The notes: generated by a model from the sequence alone, not told the origin. A DNA stretch of 64,000 nucleotides from Garcia nutans (GCA_947685225.1 CANTUV010000035.1:44888001-44952000); one strand, 5' to 3'. Shown: positions 10,658 through 23,167, counted from the stretch's first letter. Translations and numbers: made by a program.

Positions 10658-12432
10658 TGTTGCGCTCTAATAAATACTACTAAAGCTACACTCGCAAGTA
10701 TATGAGGCTGCTATAGTATTTCGGTGAATACCTCAAGGTCGTCTCACAAGGAAGCTAGATAAGCTAATTATTTATCAAATTGCAATAAAAAAATTATCAA
10801 TTAATAGTCTTTGATTTATAAAATTAAGTTGCTGAACAGCTAACAAAAACAGAAAGGAATTGAATTTATAACAATGAAAGAAAACTGAACAAATATATTG
10901 ATTCACTTAATAGAAAAGCCTAGGGTTTGCACTTCTCTACTAATTTATATGTATGAACGGCTATTCCTCTCAACTGATTTAATTTCAAAGATCAGATTTC
11001 AAGCAACTTAATTAGTCAAATTAAGGAAATAAGCTCTCGCATTCAAACCTTTTTCAATTAATCTTACTACAATCAAAATAATCTTTTCCTTAGGTTTATA
11101 TTTCTAATTCACTTAAGTCCCTAATTAAATTATTCCAGTATTAGATTTCATTTCTCAATCCTTCATCTAAATACCTAAAATACATAATTGGTGGCCAATC
11201 AATTATATATTAATATTAATCCATTCTATTAAGAATAAAAGAAATAAACTAATTAAGAGAAATAACCAGTTCATACAATCATAGTAGATTCATACAAACC
11301 CTAGACTAGATCAAAATTAGTTCATAGTAATGCTATCAAACAAATTCATCTCATTAAAATTCAAAGAAATTAATTTAGACATTAAAGAATTCATAAATAA
11401 AATTTCAATAAAACTTAAGAAAAAGAGTTGAAGAAAAAACCCAATTACAATCTTCCTTTGGCTTCTGAAGAATCTCTTGCTCATATTTTTGCTAAAAGAA
11501 TAACGTAACTAATTTGATCTAGAGTGTTTGAATGAAAGTGAAATCAATCTTTGATAGGTTTCTTGTTTCAGAGAAAAATTCTCCAGAGAAAAATAAAGAA
11601 TGGCTCAAAAGTCTCTCTCCCCTTCCTCTTGCCCTGATCTTATCTATTTATACAAATCCCTTGGCTAAAAAAATTCACACACGCTGTGAATTTGGGTGCT
11701 GGGTGTGACACGACCACAAGCTTGGCCGCGTCACATGGGTGTGTCACCTTCTGCTTCTCTAGTTTGCTTGTCTTTTCTTTGGCATGAGATGGGACACGAC
11801 CAAGCTTGCTGGCCGTGTCATGTGACACGGTCAGTGGCTTGGCTGTGTCATTTGAGTGTGTCCTCTTCTGTTTTGCTCCTTGCTCTTCTTTATTCTTTAC
11901 AGATGAGAGTGACACGGCCAAGCTTGTTGGCCGTGTCACCTGTTGGCCGTGTCACTTGCTGCCATTTCTTTGCTTCTTTTCTTTTCTTTCTTTGGTTTCT
12001 TTGGTTTTGGTCTTTAGGTGAGACATGGCCAGTGGCTTGGCCGTGTCTCCTGGTCATGTCAAGCTCTGCCTTCATTTCCTTTGAGGTGACACGGCCAAGC
12101 TTGATTTGGCTTGGCCATGTCTTGCTTGATTCATGCTCTTCTTTCTTTGCTTTGACCTTCCAAGGGATTTTTTGCACTTTAACCTAAAACAAACACTTAA
12201 AACAAACTTTAAACAAAAATCAAATGAAACATTAACTAAAAACACATAAACATCATACTAAAAACTAGTACAAAATTGATCTAAACACTGGGATAAATTA
12301 AGGTAGAGGAGTACACAACCTGAAAATGCTGAAATCACTAAATAAACAGATTAAAACTACGAAAATGCATGAAAAAAACAATAATTATCATAATAAATAA
12401 ATAGCAATTCGAGGACAAAAACTAATAAAAAA
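10658..12432 (-). repeat. Athila 3' LTR
   Basis: About 1775 bp beginning TGTTGCGCTC on the plus strand. It matches the split 5' LTR throughout, including the landmarks GGTCGTCTCACAAGGAAGCT, CCTAGGGTTTGCACTTCTC and the GACACGGCC island (11705-12122). The inner edge is AATAAAAAAA|CTACCCC, where the other copies end AATAAAACA. Confidence 0.85.
11705..12122. repeat. GACACGGCC palindromic island (Athila 3' LTR)
   Basis: Repeated inverted motifs of the form GACACGGCC-spacer-GGCCGTGTC in otherwise AT-rich DNA. Many CpG sites have decayed by transition (CACGACC, CATGGCC, CGCGTC), as expected after cytosine methylation. Equivalent islands lie at 20989-21402 and 22457-22857. Open frames across it are accidental. 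Confidence 0.85.
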
Positions 12433-12471
12433 ACTACCCCACACTTAAAACTTTGCTTGTCCTCAAGCAAA
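12433..12471 (-). other. Polypurine tract with AGGA-loop hairpin (Athila 3' LTR edge)
   Basis: On the minus strand a perfect 8-bp hairpin TTTGCTTG-AGGA-CAAGCAAA (12471-12452) is followed by a short spacer and AGTGTGGGGTAG (12445-12433), the polypurine tract next to the 3' LTR. Confidence 0.75.
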
Positions 12472-14189
12472 TTTACATGGCATAAATTAAAAACTCAATT
12501 AACCTTAACTATAATTCAAGTATATAAGATGAAATCCTTTAATTCTCAGCAATAAATAAATGCGATTTACTTCAATCAAGATTTTCTTAACTCATTCATT
12601 AATTCAGACATAACAAATCTCATCTCTCATCTAAGTGTTTCTCTCAATTTCAAAGGTTAATTCACTCAAACCAATCATGATTGCATACTCCCATAAACTT
12701 GCTTAATTATCCAATCTCTCTCACTGATTTTTCTCAAGAAATAATTCGAAGGTCTTTTCGTTTGGATGTAATGGGGCTAAGGTGAAGGTGTGAGAAAAGA
12801 CATTTAAGTTGGAATATTAAGAAATGGAGCATCTAAATTAGACAATAATCTTGCATAGAAACTCGTAACTCCCTAAAATGGCATATTCACCAACCCTTGA
12901 TAGTCTCAAATTTTTTTCATACTAAAAGAAAAGTAAATGAGTCGAAATTCCTCTTTGATGACTAATGCTAGAAAATATATGAATTTTGTATATATATATC
13001 TTCTCTTTTATTTTTATTTATTATATATATATACAAAATATAAAAATGCATTGAACATCTAGCTCAAATGTAGAAGAAAAGAATAATCGACTCTTAGTCA
13101 AATAAAATCTGCAAAGTATGCATTTCAGCCCCAAAATCTTACTAAAACAATACTATTTTATTTTGCTTTTTTTTACGTTTACCTTTTTTTTTATGTTTAC
13201 CCCATACTTATCAATTAAACCACTCCTATTGTCATATCATAAGAAACTCCATTCCTTAATGAAGGTATGATAAAAATAATAAAAAAATGTTGAGTTGTGA
13301 ATTGTGTTGATCAATCAAGAAAAGGTTAAAGGCTCAACTTGGCTCACTAAGGAATTCATAGTTAAGGGAGGTCTTTTTAAGCTAAAGGGGGTAATCCTAA
13401 TTTGCCTTCATCATTTTAAAACTTGAGATGAAATCATAATGTGAGTTCAATTAGTATGCAAAAGCAAGCTCTAGAGATACAAAATCATGAAAGTGCACAC
13501 TTAAGAAAAGAAAATTGATTCACAATAATTTTCAATCTATGAGGCTCAAAACTGACAAAGTGTGGGTTCTCAGAGATTTATATGTCATGAATTGCAGAAC
13601 GTGAAAATTGATCCTGAATGAATTCAAATGCTAATCTCTATGCTGATATTAAAGGCTCAAATGTAATGCTAGAAATACAGAAAAGTCAATAAGTTTCCAA
13701 CAATTATGCCATGAAAAACGCACAATATAACTCATAAAGAAAACAAAACAAAAATTAAAGAAAAGCTTAAAAATTACCCCACACTTATGAGTTACATTGT
13801 CCTCAATGTAAACAAAAGAAAAGATAGAAAGAACCTCTTTTGTGTCACACATAGTGGAGCTTTCGGACAAAAAATCCATTACGCTTTTCGTTACGAACAG
13901 ATAATCAACATGAAAGAAAACAACAGCGACTTCAACATAAACATGCGATCAAGGAAAGTTGGAATTGGATGGCCCTCCTTGTCTCAATTAAACTCAATGC
14001 TCCTGGCCTGTTCTCTGCAAGAATAAAAACACTTCCAATCTCTAAACCATCAAGCCTTAAAGAAAAATAGAAGGGAAAATAAATAAATAAACTGAAGATA
14101 CTAAACTAAAATGATAAAAACGATAACAATAGGGTGCCTCCCATCGAGCGCTTCTTTAACGTCGTCTTAGCTGGACGTTACTACAAGAA
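12472..14189 (-). other. Athila 3' non-coding region, no env-like ORF
   Basis: About 1.7 kb between the end of pol and the polypurine tract. Athila elements often carry an env-like gene here; I see only short unrelated frames. It contains a second polypurine-tract-like motif with its own AGGA hairpin (13773-13811), so the motif pair occurs twice, 1.34 kb apart. Confidence 0.65.
13773..13811 (-). other. Second PPT-like motif with AGGA-loop hairpin
   Basis: Minus strand: TTACATTG-AGGA-CAATGTAA (13811-13792), a perfect 8-bp stem, followed after a short spacer by AAGTGTGGGGTAATT (13787-13773). The purine tract is almost the same as the LTR-adjacent one, while the stem sequence is different. Confidence 0.7.
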
Positions 14190-16925
14190 TTAAGGATCAT
14201 AGATCAAAGTACTATCGATAATCCTTACTTCTTGGAACCCCTCATTATATGGTTTAACTCTCTATCCATTTACTTTAAAAGTTTCATTTGTTCGAGAGTT
14301 AAGTAATTCTATAGCACCGGAAGGATATACCTGAGTTATTTTGAAAGGACCACTCCATCGAGACTTGAGTTTTCCTGGAAATAGTCGGAGCCGAGAATTA
14401 AAAAGCAAGACCTTCATTCCTGGTCTTTCGTACTAAAATTCGGTCATGAAGTGCTTTAGCACGGTCCTTATAAATCCTCGAACTCTCATATGCCTCGTTC
14501 CTTAGTTCATCTAACTCCGAAATTTGCAAAAAATGTTCTCTCTTTGCCTTGTCCAAATATAAATTCAGAGTCTTAATTGCCCAATACGCCTTGTGCTCTA
14601 ACTCCACTGGTAAATGACAAGCCTTACCAAAAACCAATCGGTATGGACTCATACCCAAGGGAGTCTTGAAAGTAGTTCGATATGCCCACAATGTGTCATT
14701 CAATCTACTTGCCCAATCCTTCCTCGATGAGTTGACTGTTTTTTTCCAAAATTCCTTTGATTTGTTTGTTGGATGTCTCAACTTGTTCTGAAGTCTGTGG
14801 ATGGTACGGGGTTGCCACTTTGTGTTTCACACCCGACTCGTGCATTAACTTCTCGAAAAGTTTGTTGCAGAAATGACTTCCCCCATCATTGACTATCACT
14901 CTTGGAGTGCCAAATCTGCTAAGAATGTATTCCTTCATAAATTTAACAACCACATTAGCATCATTAGTTCGGGTGGGGATTGCCTCCACCCATTTTGAAA
15001 CATAATCAACAACAACCAATATGTATTCATAACCAAAAGATTTGGGAAAAGGACCCATGAAGTCTATTCCCCAAACATCAAACAGTTCGACTACAATATA
15101 AGATTGAAGGGGCATTTCATTCCTCCTTCCAATATTACCTACTCTTTGACAGCGGTCACAATGGTTACAATATTCTTGAGCATCTTTGAATAGAGTAGGC
15201 CAATAAAATCCACTTTGAAGCACTTTTTCGGCAGTCTTTCTCCCTCCAAAATGACCACCGCAGTGAAGGTCATGACAAAATTGAAGAACACTAAGTTGTT
15301 CTTCCTCAGGTACACACCTGCGAACTATCTCATCTTTGCATATCCGGAATAGGTAAGGTTCATCCCAGAAATAGAATTTACTCATGTGCAAAAACCTTTT
15401 CTTTTCCTGAAATGACATGTTAGAACGCAAAAGACCACAAACAAGATAGTTAGCAATATCTGCAAACCATGGTGAATTCATTACCGCAAATAACTGCTCA
15501 TCAGGAAATGCTTCTAGATTTCTATGAACGCTATCAGATGCAAGATTTTCATCAAAGGAAGGCAACCTAGATAAATGATCAACTACAACATTTTCACTTC
15601 CCTTAGTATCTTTGATTTGAAAATCAAATTCTTGCAATAATAGTACCCATCTAATTAAACAAGGTTTAGCATGTTGTTTGGTCAAAAGATATTTTAAAGC
15701 TGAGTGATCTGAATGCACAATAATTTTAGACTCAATCAAATATGCTCTAAACTTATCTAAGGAAAAAACAATAGCTAGCATTTCTTTTTCAGTTATTGTG
15801 TAATTAACTTGTGTGCTACTTAGGGTCAAGCTAGCATAATAAATCACTCTCAGAAATTTCTCAACCATTTGTCCAAGGACAGCTCCTACTGCATAGTTAG
15901 ATGCATCACACATAATTTCTAAAGGTAAGGACCAAACAGGAGCTACAATTACCGCTGCGCTGGTCAATTTTTCCTTAAGGGAATTGAAAGCTTGCATGCA
16001 TTGTTCAGTAAATACAAATGGAACATCTTTTCCAAGAAAATGACACAATGGTTGGCTTATTTTAGAAAAATCTTTAATAAACCTCCGGTAAAAACCTGCA
16101 TGCCCTAAAAAGCTTCTGATTCCCTTAACAGAGGTAGGTGGGGGTAACTTAGCAATCAACTCTACCTTAGCTTTATCCACCTCAATCCGTTTACTAGACA
16201 CAATATGGCCTAATACAATACCATAAGTAATCATGAAATGACTTTTTTCCCAACTCAAAGTGAGATTACATTCAATACATCTTTCAAGCACAAGAACAAG
16301 TTTACTGAGGCAATTATCAAAAGAGTCACCAAAAATAGAAAAATCGTGCATAAATACCTCAATAAAGTCATCTATCATGTCCGTGAAAATAGACATCATG
16401 CATCTCTGAAATAGTTGCAGGCGTATTGCACAAGCCAAAGGGCATACGCCGAAATGCAAAAGTCCCAAAAGGGCAAGTAAAAGTGGTATTGGATTGATCC
16501 TCTGGTGCTATCGGCACCTAATAATAACCTGAAAGTCCATCCAAAAAGCAATAGTGAGAGTGTCCAGAAAGTTTATCCAGCATTTGATCAATAAAAGGAA
16601 GAGAAAAATGATCTTTCTTTGTGGCATTATTTAACTTCCTATAGTCTATACACATTCTCCACCCAGTGGTAGTCCTAGTAGGAATCAATTCATTCTTTTC
16701 ATTTTTTACCATAGTGATTCCTGATTTCTTAGGCACTACATGTACTGGGCTAACCCACTCACTATTGGCTATTGGGTATATCACTCCTTCATCAAGCAAT
16801 TTAAGCACTTCCTTCTTAACCACTTCACTCATGTTTGGGTTAAGGCATCTTTGGGTCTCTCTTACAGGTTTAGCTCCCTCTTTTAAGATAATTTTATGCA
16901 TGCACATTGAAGGGCTAATACCTTT
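14190..16925 (-). pseudogene. Athila pol: RT, RNase H, integrase
   Basis: Minus strand, in order. RT: MCIDYRKLNNATKKDHFSLP, FIDQMLDKLSG, then a damaged DDFIEVFMHDFSIFG where active elements have F.DDFSV; then AGFYRRFIKDFSK and the RNase H part (CDASNYAVGAVLGQ, HSDHSALKYLL). Integrase: the zinc-binding H..H..CNHCDRCQR, and catalytic positions in WGIDFMGPFPK, VNDGGSHF and TSEQVE. The C-terminal tail PGKLKSRWSGPF with VYPSGAIELLN runs to about 14190. Breaks: a stop after CFLDGLSGYY (16518), a region of frameshifts at 16370-16518, and a frame change near 14705-14780. Non-functional. The YMDD-box equivalent reads MHDF on this copy. Confidence 0.85.
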
Positions 16926-16940
16926 AATATCACTTAACCC

Positions 16941-18179
16941 CTATCCTATATCTCTTTTCAATCTTTTTAATTCACTCAGCAACCTCATCTCTTCCCTTTC
17001 ACTAAGTTCGCTAGAAATTATCACAGGTAAGGTGTCGTGATCTCTTAAAAACACATATTTCAGGTTTTTAGGCAACTTTTTTAGCTCTAACTTAAGTGAA
17101 GGATTATTCTCTTCTTTTTGGATGGAGGGGAGCTCGAATGATGGTTCCTCTTTAAATTCCTCTATTTTAGTACTTTCCAATATATCAAGGCAACTGGCTA
17201 CTTCTAAGTAAAAAATATCCAAGTTACGATCTAAGGTCAGTGCCAGCTCCAATTTATCCGAAGAACCTATTTGTAAGAAAACATCTGAAATAACTGCGTC
17301 AATACAATCAATTAAAGAGCAATCCTCATATAATGCAGTTGTAGGAATAGGAGAAGTGTTAAAAATGGAAAATAGAACCGTTTGTCCCAAGACAGTCATT
17401 GACAATTTACCATTTTTAACATCAATCAAGGTGTTGGTCGTAGCCATAAAAGGCCTACCCAGTAGAATAGTGTGTGCGGATGGTGTAAGGTTATCTCCTC
17501 CCATGTCAAGGACTATAAAATCCCCGGGCACTATCAACCCACCAACCTTAACTAACACATCTTCTATAATTCCTTTCAGGAATCTAAGAGATCTATCAGC
17601 CAATTGCAAGACCACTTTAGCAGGTTTAAGTTCTCCAAGTTCTAATTCAAGATACACAGAGTAAGGCATTAAATTAACACTGGCTCCTAAATCACACATG
17701 CCATCAGTCCCCTTTCCATTACCTATAGTAATTTTAATTACGAAGCTGCCAGGATTCTTTAGCTTTGGAGGTAGTTTATGTTGCAAAACAGCACTGGCTA
17801 CCTCTGATACTATCACCTTTTCATTTGGCTCATACCTCTTTTTCTTGGTGTTCAATTCCTTGAAGAATTTGGCAGACGCTGGCATATTTTTTATTGCTTC
17901 AAGTAAAGGTAAGTTAATACTTACCTTAGACAGCGTGTTGAAGATGTCTGAAAATTGCTTATCCTGTTTATCATTCTTCAATCTGCTGGGGAATGGTATA
18001 GGTGGCCGGTAAGGATTACTTGCCTTATGTAAATCTACTAAAGGAGACTGCTCCATTGATTTTTCTCCATCACTCTTGTCCTCTGGTTCTCCTTCTTTTT
18101 CATTTTCTTGATCACCTGCATTCACAGAGTTATTTCCATCACCATTATTTATTACCTTGCCACTTCTAAGAACAGTCAC
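16941..18179 (-). pseudogene. Athila aspartic protease region (412-codon open frame)
   Basis: Open for 412 codons. An acidic, low-complexity N-terminus (residues 1-60) leads to a SKVSINLPLLEAIKNMP block (about 85-100) and the retroviral-type protease MCDLGASVNLMPYSVY (about 160), where D-L-G-A-S replaces the usual D-T/S-G-A/S. VLDMGGDN and ILLGRPFMATTNTLIDV follow (about 222-255). The tail up to LSELKRLKRDIG leads into RT, where a stop separates it from 16907. This is the middle of a gag-pol polyprotein, so the first Met is not a true start. Upstream, about 190 bp with stops separates it from the gag frame ending at 18367. Confidence 0.8.
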
Positions 18180-18366
18180 TGCTTGTGCTTGCTTAGGTTG
18201 ACTTGGAAATTTTCCTTTCTGTTGAATCTGTCTCCACTTTCTTGAAAGATGCTTCCAATGAATCCAACCTTTTGTTATTCATCTCTTGATTCTTGGTACT
18301 GGCTTGGATAAAAGCATGTAAACTATCCTCTAAACTATATCTCTTAGGCTGCCCTTGATCGGAAGA

Positions 18367-19531
18367 TTACCCTGGCGGTTGATTTTGTCTTTGGAGCAAA
18401 TGGAAAGGTTGTTGGGAATTATTTGTTGCCCATGAAAAGTTTAGATGATTCCGCCAACCAGGATTGTAAGTGTTTGAGAAGGGATCATTCCGGGCCCTTG
18501 GTTGATATCCCTCCATAGCGTTAAGTTGCTCAGCCTCATTTCCATAAGACTCGTATGCAGAGGGGCATATATTTGCTCCATGCCCAAAAGTCCCACAAAT
18601 TCCACACACTTCTTGAGTGGACGAAGAAACATTGTTCTTCATGTTCAGCATTTGCACTTGTCTTGTCAATTCAACTATCTGATTGACCATCTCACTGTTG
18701 GCTTCCACTTGATTTACCCCTTTACTTCTTCCTCTTACACTTTTTTGTTGGGAATTAGCTCCTAACATTTCAAAGATATCATAAGTCTCTTTTGATGTCT
18801 TTTCTCCCATAGCTCCCCCAGCTGCATTATCAATAATATTCTGAAATTGCTAGGTTAGACCATCATAGAAAAACTGATTCAACAGTTGAAGTGGGTAGTG
18901 ATGGTTTGGACACTGGATTAACAACATCTTAAACCTGTCCCAAGCCTCATGAAATGGCTCTCCATACAATTGAGCAAATGTAGCTATTTTTCCTCTTAAT
19001 TCAACTGTCTTCTTATGTGAGTAAAATTTTCCCATAAACTTATTATATACTTGCTCCCAAGTTGTCAAAGAATTTTCAGGCAACATCATAAGCCAACTTT
19101 TTTGCCCTATCCTTTAATGTGTACGGAAAACACCTCATCCTCAACTGGTCTTCTGTTAGTCCTCCCAATGGAAATGTGTTGAGGGTGGAGTAGAAATCTC
19201 TGATAAAATTCAGAGGATCCTCATTTGGAACTCCATAGAAAGATGGCAGCATGTTGTAATGGATATTCTTAAACTCGTAATTTCTTGCTGCATCTGTCAA
19301 TCTTATACATGAGGTGGCAGTCCCAATGACAGGTCTGGCAAAATCCCTCATAGTTCTATGTCTTTCGTCTCCCATATTGGTAGATTGTGTAGTATCCGAC
19401 TCAAAATCAGAAATTTCCTCCTCTATATCAAACCCGGTATACAATTCAAACTTTTCTCTGCTCCTTTGCACTCTTTGAATTTCTGAAATAAATGGGCAAA
19501 GCTCTCCTCTGAGTGATCTCCTACCTTGCAT
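18367..19531 (-). pseudogene. Athila gag
   Basis: The capsid-like N-terminal part (19531-19076) contains LPSFYGVPNEDPLNFIRDFY and LRMRCFPYTLKDRAKKL. A +1 frameshift at 19076-19090 leads to MMLPENSLTTWEQVYNKFMG and FHEAWDRFKMLLIQCPNHHY with the FFYDGLT end of the retrotransposon gag domain. An in-frame TAG at about 18852 follows. The remaining frame carries a CCHC knuckle, CGICGTFGHGANICP (about 18580). Gag would package element RNA in cytoplasmic particles; this copy cannot because of the frameshift and stop. It is read from the 5' LTR at 19672-23167. Confidence 0.85.
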
Positions 19532-19646
19532 AAAAGAAATTTCTGAAAGAAGGAATTATTTAAAGCAAAAGAAAAGTAAAATAAAATATAAACAATGTAA
19601 AATAATTTAAAAAATATATGACTAATAAACAATTACGCCAATTAGC

Positions 19647-19665
19647 TTCCCCGACAACGGCGTCA
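19647..19665 (-). other. Athila primer-binding site
   Basis: Minus strand TGACGCCGTTGTCGGGGAA just inside the 5' LTR. It differs by two C-to-T type transitions from TGGCGCCGTTGCCGGGGA, the tRNA-Asp-type site known from Athila/Calypso elements. Confidence 0.8.
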
Positions 19666-19968
19666 AAAACTTGTTGCACTATAATAAACACTACTAAAGC
19701 TACACTTGCAAGTATACGAGGCTGCTGTAGTATTTCGGTGAACACTTCAAGGTCGTCTCACAAGAAAGCTAGATAAGCTAATTATTTATCAAATTGCAAT
19801 AAACAAATTATCAATTAATAGTCTTTGATTTATAAAATTAAGTTGCTGAACAACTAACGAAAACAGAAAGGAATTGAATTTATGAAAGAAAACTGAACAA
19901 ATATATTGATTCACTTAATAGAAAAGCCTAGGGTTTGCACTTCTCTACTAATTTATATGTATGAACGG

Positions 19969-21697
19969 TGTTGCGCTCGAATTAACTCTACCACAAAGCG
20001 TCACTCGCAAGTATAGGAGGTAGCTGTAGCAAAGGTGATCGCCCCAAGGTCATCTCACAAGGAAGCTAAAGTGACTAATTGATTATCAGGTTATAAATAA
20101 AAAGTAATGAAGAAATTGAAATTGCTAACAACTAATGAAAAAGATTGATTGAAGTTTAAAACGAATAAAAGTAAATTAAGCTGATGTTTTGATTCACTTG
20201 ATAGAAAGGTCTAGGGTTTGCACTTCTCTACTACTTATATGTATGAACGGTTATTCCTCTTAACTAATTTAATTTCAAAGATTAAATCTCAAACAGCTTA
20301 ATTAATCGAGTAAAGGAAATAAGCTCTCGCATTCAAACCTTTTTCAACTAATCTTGTTATAATTGAAATAATCTTTTTAATAGGTTATATCTCTAATTCA
20401 CCTAAGTCCTTAATTGAATTGTTCCAGTATTAGACTTCATCTCTCAATCCATCATCTAATACCTAAAACACATAATTGGTGGCCAATCAATTATATATTA
20501 ACAATATTTCATTCAATCAAGGCTAAAGAAATTATTAGCTAAGAGAATAACCAATTCATACAATCATAGCAGATCCATACAAACCCTAGACTAGATCAAA
20601 TTAGTTCATCATGCTATCAAACATACTCATCTCATTAATATTCAAAGAAATCAAATTAGACATGATAATATCCATTAATACAATTTCAATGAAAATAAAG
20701 AGAATAAGTTCGAGAACAAAACCAAGTTACAAACTCCTTGAAGCTTCTGAAGAATCTCTTGTTCAAATCTTGCAAGAAGGATGTATCAATGGCTAGAACA
20801 ATCTAATCTAAGCTAGATTAATCCAAAGTGTAATCAAAATCAAAGAAAACAAAGTTAAAACCCTAACTTCACTCTCTGACGGCTCAATTCAATCTTCAAA
20901 TCGCCAACCCCCTCAAAAACCCTAACTTCTTTTTCCTTTATATATGAAACGTCCGCTTTAAAATTCTCTACGACTTTGGTTCATGAGAGACACGGCCAAG
21001 TTGGATGTGACTTGGCCGTGTTGGTGGTCTTTGGAGGGACACGGCCAGTGACTTGGCCGTGTCCCTTGCATGTGTTCACTTCTGCTTGCTTTTTCTTCTT
21101 TTCTTCTTTGGTTGAGTGACACGACCATGTTAGAGGTGACTTGGCCGTGTTGGAGCTTTTTTGGAGGGACACGGCCAGTGACTTGGCCGTGTCCCTTGAC
21201 TGTGTCTGCTTCTGTGAGAATTGATCTTCTTTTCCTTGGATGCAAGTGAGACACGGCCAAGTCAGAGCAACTTGGCCGTGTCTGGGCTTCTTTGGAGGGA
21301 CACGACCACTGACTTGGCCGTGTCCCTTGCTTGTGTCTTCTACTGTGACTTGCTCTTCCTCTTTAGCTTGGTATGGGACACGGCCAGTGACTTGGCCGTG
21401 TCCTCTGCCTGTGTTAGCTACTGCCCCTTTTCTCCTTCAATTTGCTTCCTTGCCTTTTTTAACCTAACACAAAACTCAAAACAAACTTTAAACAAGAAGT
21501 AAATAGACAATAACCAACAAAACATAAACACAATACTAAGAACTAGATCAAAAACGACATAAACACTGAAATAAACTAAAACTACCAAAATTAATGAAAA
21601 CACTAAACAAACCGATTAAAACTAACAAAATACCTAAATAAAACAATAATTATCATAATAAACAGGACACAAATCTATAATAAAAACTAATAAAACA
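19969..21697 (-). mobile_element. Nested solo LTR of a related Athila-type family
   Basis: 1729 bp starting TGTTGCGCTC and ending ACTAATAAAACA, flanked by a 5-bp target duplication AACGG (19964-19968 and 21698-21702). It is clearly similar to the host LTR but diverged, and no internal domain remains, so it is the product of LTR-LTR recombination. It carries its own GACACGGCC island at 20989-21402, with perfect inverted pairs such as GACACGGCC..GGCCGTGTC. Confidence 0.93.
20989..21402. repeat. GACACGGCC palindromic island (nested solo LTR)
   Basis: At least five inverted pairs with spacers of 8-16 bp. CpG decay is lower here than in the 3' LTR copy. Confidence 0.85.
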
Positions 21698-22456
21698 AAC
21701 GGCTATTCCTCTCAATTGATTTAATTTCAAAGATCAGATTTCAAGCAACTTAATTAATTAAATTAAGGAAATAAGCTCTCTCATTCAAACCTTTTTCAAT
21801 TAATCTTACTACAATCAAAATGATCTTTTCCTTAGGTTTATATTTCTAATTCACCTAAGTCCCTAATTAAATTATTCCAGTATTAGATTTCATTTCTTAA
21901 TCCTTCATCTAAATACCTAAAACACATAATTGGTGGCCAATCAATTATATATTAACATTAATCCATTCAATTAAGGATAAAAGAAATAAACTAATTAGGA
22001 GAAATAACCAGTTCATACAATCATAGTAGATTCATACAAACCCTAGACTAGATCAAAATTAGTTCATAGTAATGCTATCAAACAAATTCATCTCATTAAA
22101 ATTCAAAGAAATTAATTTATACATTAAAGAATTCATAAATAAAATTTCAATAAAACTTAAGAAAAAGAGTTGAAGAACAAAACACAATTACAATCTTCCT
22201 TTGGCTTCTGAAGAATCTCTTGCTCAGATTTTTGCTAAAAGAATAACGTAATGGCTAGAACTAATTTGATCTAGAGTGTTTGAATGAAAGTAAAATCAAT
22301 CTTTGATAGTTTTCTTGTTTCAGAGAAAAATTCTCCAGAGAAAAATAAAGAATGGCTCAAAAGTCTCTCTCCCCTTCCTCTTGCCCTAATCTTATCTATT
22401 TATACAAATCCCTTGGCTAAAAAAATTCGCACATGCTGTGAATTTGGGTGCTGGGT

Positions 22457-22857
22457 GTGACACGGCCACAAGCTTGGCCGTGTCACATGGGTGTGTCACC
22501 TTCTGCTTCTCTAGTTTGCTTGTCTTTTCTTTGGCATGAGATGGGACACGGCCAAGCTTGCTGGCCGTATCATGTGACACGGCAAGTGGCTTGGCCTTGT
22601 CACTTGAGTGTGTCCTCTTCTGTTTCGCTCCTTGCTCTTCTTTATTCTTTAGAGATGAGAGTGACATGGCCAAGCCTATTGGCCGTGTCACTTGCTGCCA
22701 TTTCTTTGCTTCTTTTCTTTTCTTTCTTTGGTTTCTTTGGTTTTGGTCTTTAGGTGAGACACGGCCAGTGGCTTGGCCATGTCTCTTGGCCGTGTCAAGC
22801 TCTGCCTTCATTTCCTTTGAGGTGACATGGCCAAGCTTGATTTGGCTTGGCCATGTC
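22457..22857. repeat. GACACGGCC palindromic island (Athila 5' LTR)
   Basis: Counterpart of 11705-12122. The first pair forms an 11-bp inverted repeat GTGACACGGCC..GGCCGTGTCAC. Transitions at CpG differ between the two LTR copies. Confidence 0.85.
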
Positions 22858-23167
22858 TTGCTTGATTCATGCTCTTCTTTCTTTGTTTTAATCTTCCAAG
22901 GGATTTTTTGCACTTTAACCTAAAACAAACACTTAAAACAAACTTTAAACAAAAAACAAATGAAACATTAACTAAAAACACATAAACATTATACTAAAAT
23001 CTAGTACAAAAATGATCTAAACACTGGGCTAAATTAAGGCAGAGGAGTACACAGCCTGAAAATGCTGAAATCACTAAATAAATAGATTAAAACTACCAAA
23101 ATGCATGAAGAAAACAATAATTATCATAATAAATAAATAGCAATTTGAGGACAAAAAAAATAAAACA

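Larger units (their letters stand above)
10658..23167 (-). mobile_element. Athila-type Ty3/gypsy retrotransposon
   Basis: A 12.5-kb element in reverse orientation. On the plus strand the order is 3' LTR (10658-12432), polypurine tract, non-coding 3' region, integrase to gag (14190-19531), primer-binding site (19647-19665) and a 5' LTR split by a solo LTR (19672-19968 and 21703-23167). LTR ends are TGTTGC..., ...AATAAAACA on the plus strand. The gag, the DLGAS protease with the LLGRPFM motif and the modified tRNA-Asp-type binding site are what is known for Athila/Calypso. All genes carry stops or frameshifts, and the two LTRs have visibly diverged. No 5-bp target duplication is recognisable (ATGCT on the left, CCCTT on the right). 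Confidence 0.88.
19672..23167 (-). repeat. Athila 5' LTR, split by a solo LTR
   Basis: The LTR pieces 19672-19968 and 21703-23167 together give about 1762 bp and align by eye end to end with the 3' LTR at 10658-12432. The break falls in TATGTATGAACGG|CTATTCC, which is continuous in the other copy. A GACACGGCC island occupies 22457-22857. Confidence 0.88.

Noticed and set aside
11696..12187. 163-codon plus-strand frame and overlapping frames in the LTR
   Set aside because: Created by the GACACGGCC island; both strands and several frames are open there, and the composition is Cys/Trp/Ser noise.
12472..14189. Athila env-like gene
   Set aside because: No frame over about 80 codons and no signal-peptide/membrane pattern in a consistent frame; only the PPT-like cassette is notable.
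16666..18012. Plus-strand frames at 16666-17040, 17356-17664 and 17698-18012
   Set aside because: Antisense shadows of the Athila protease/RT reading frame.
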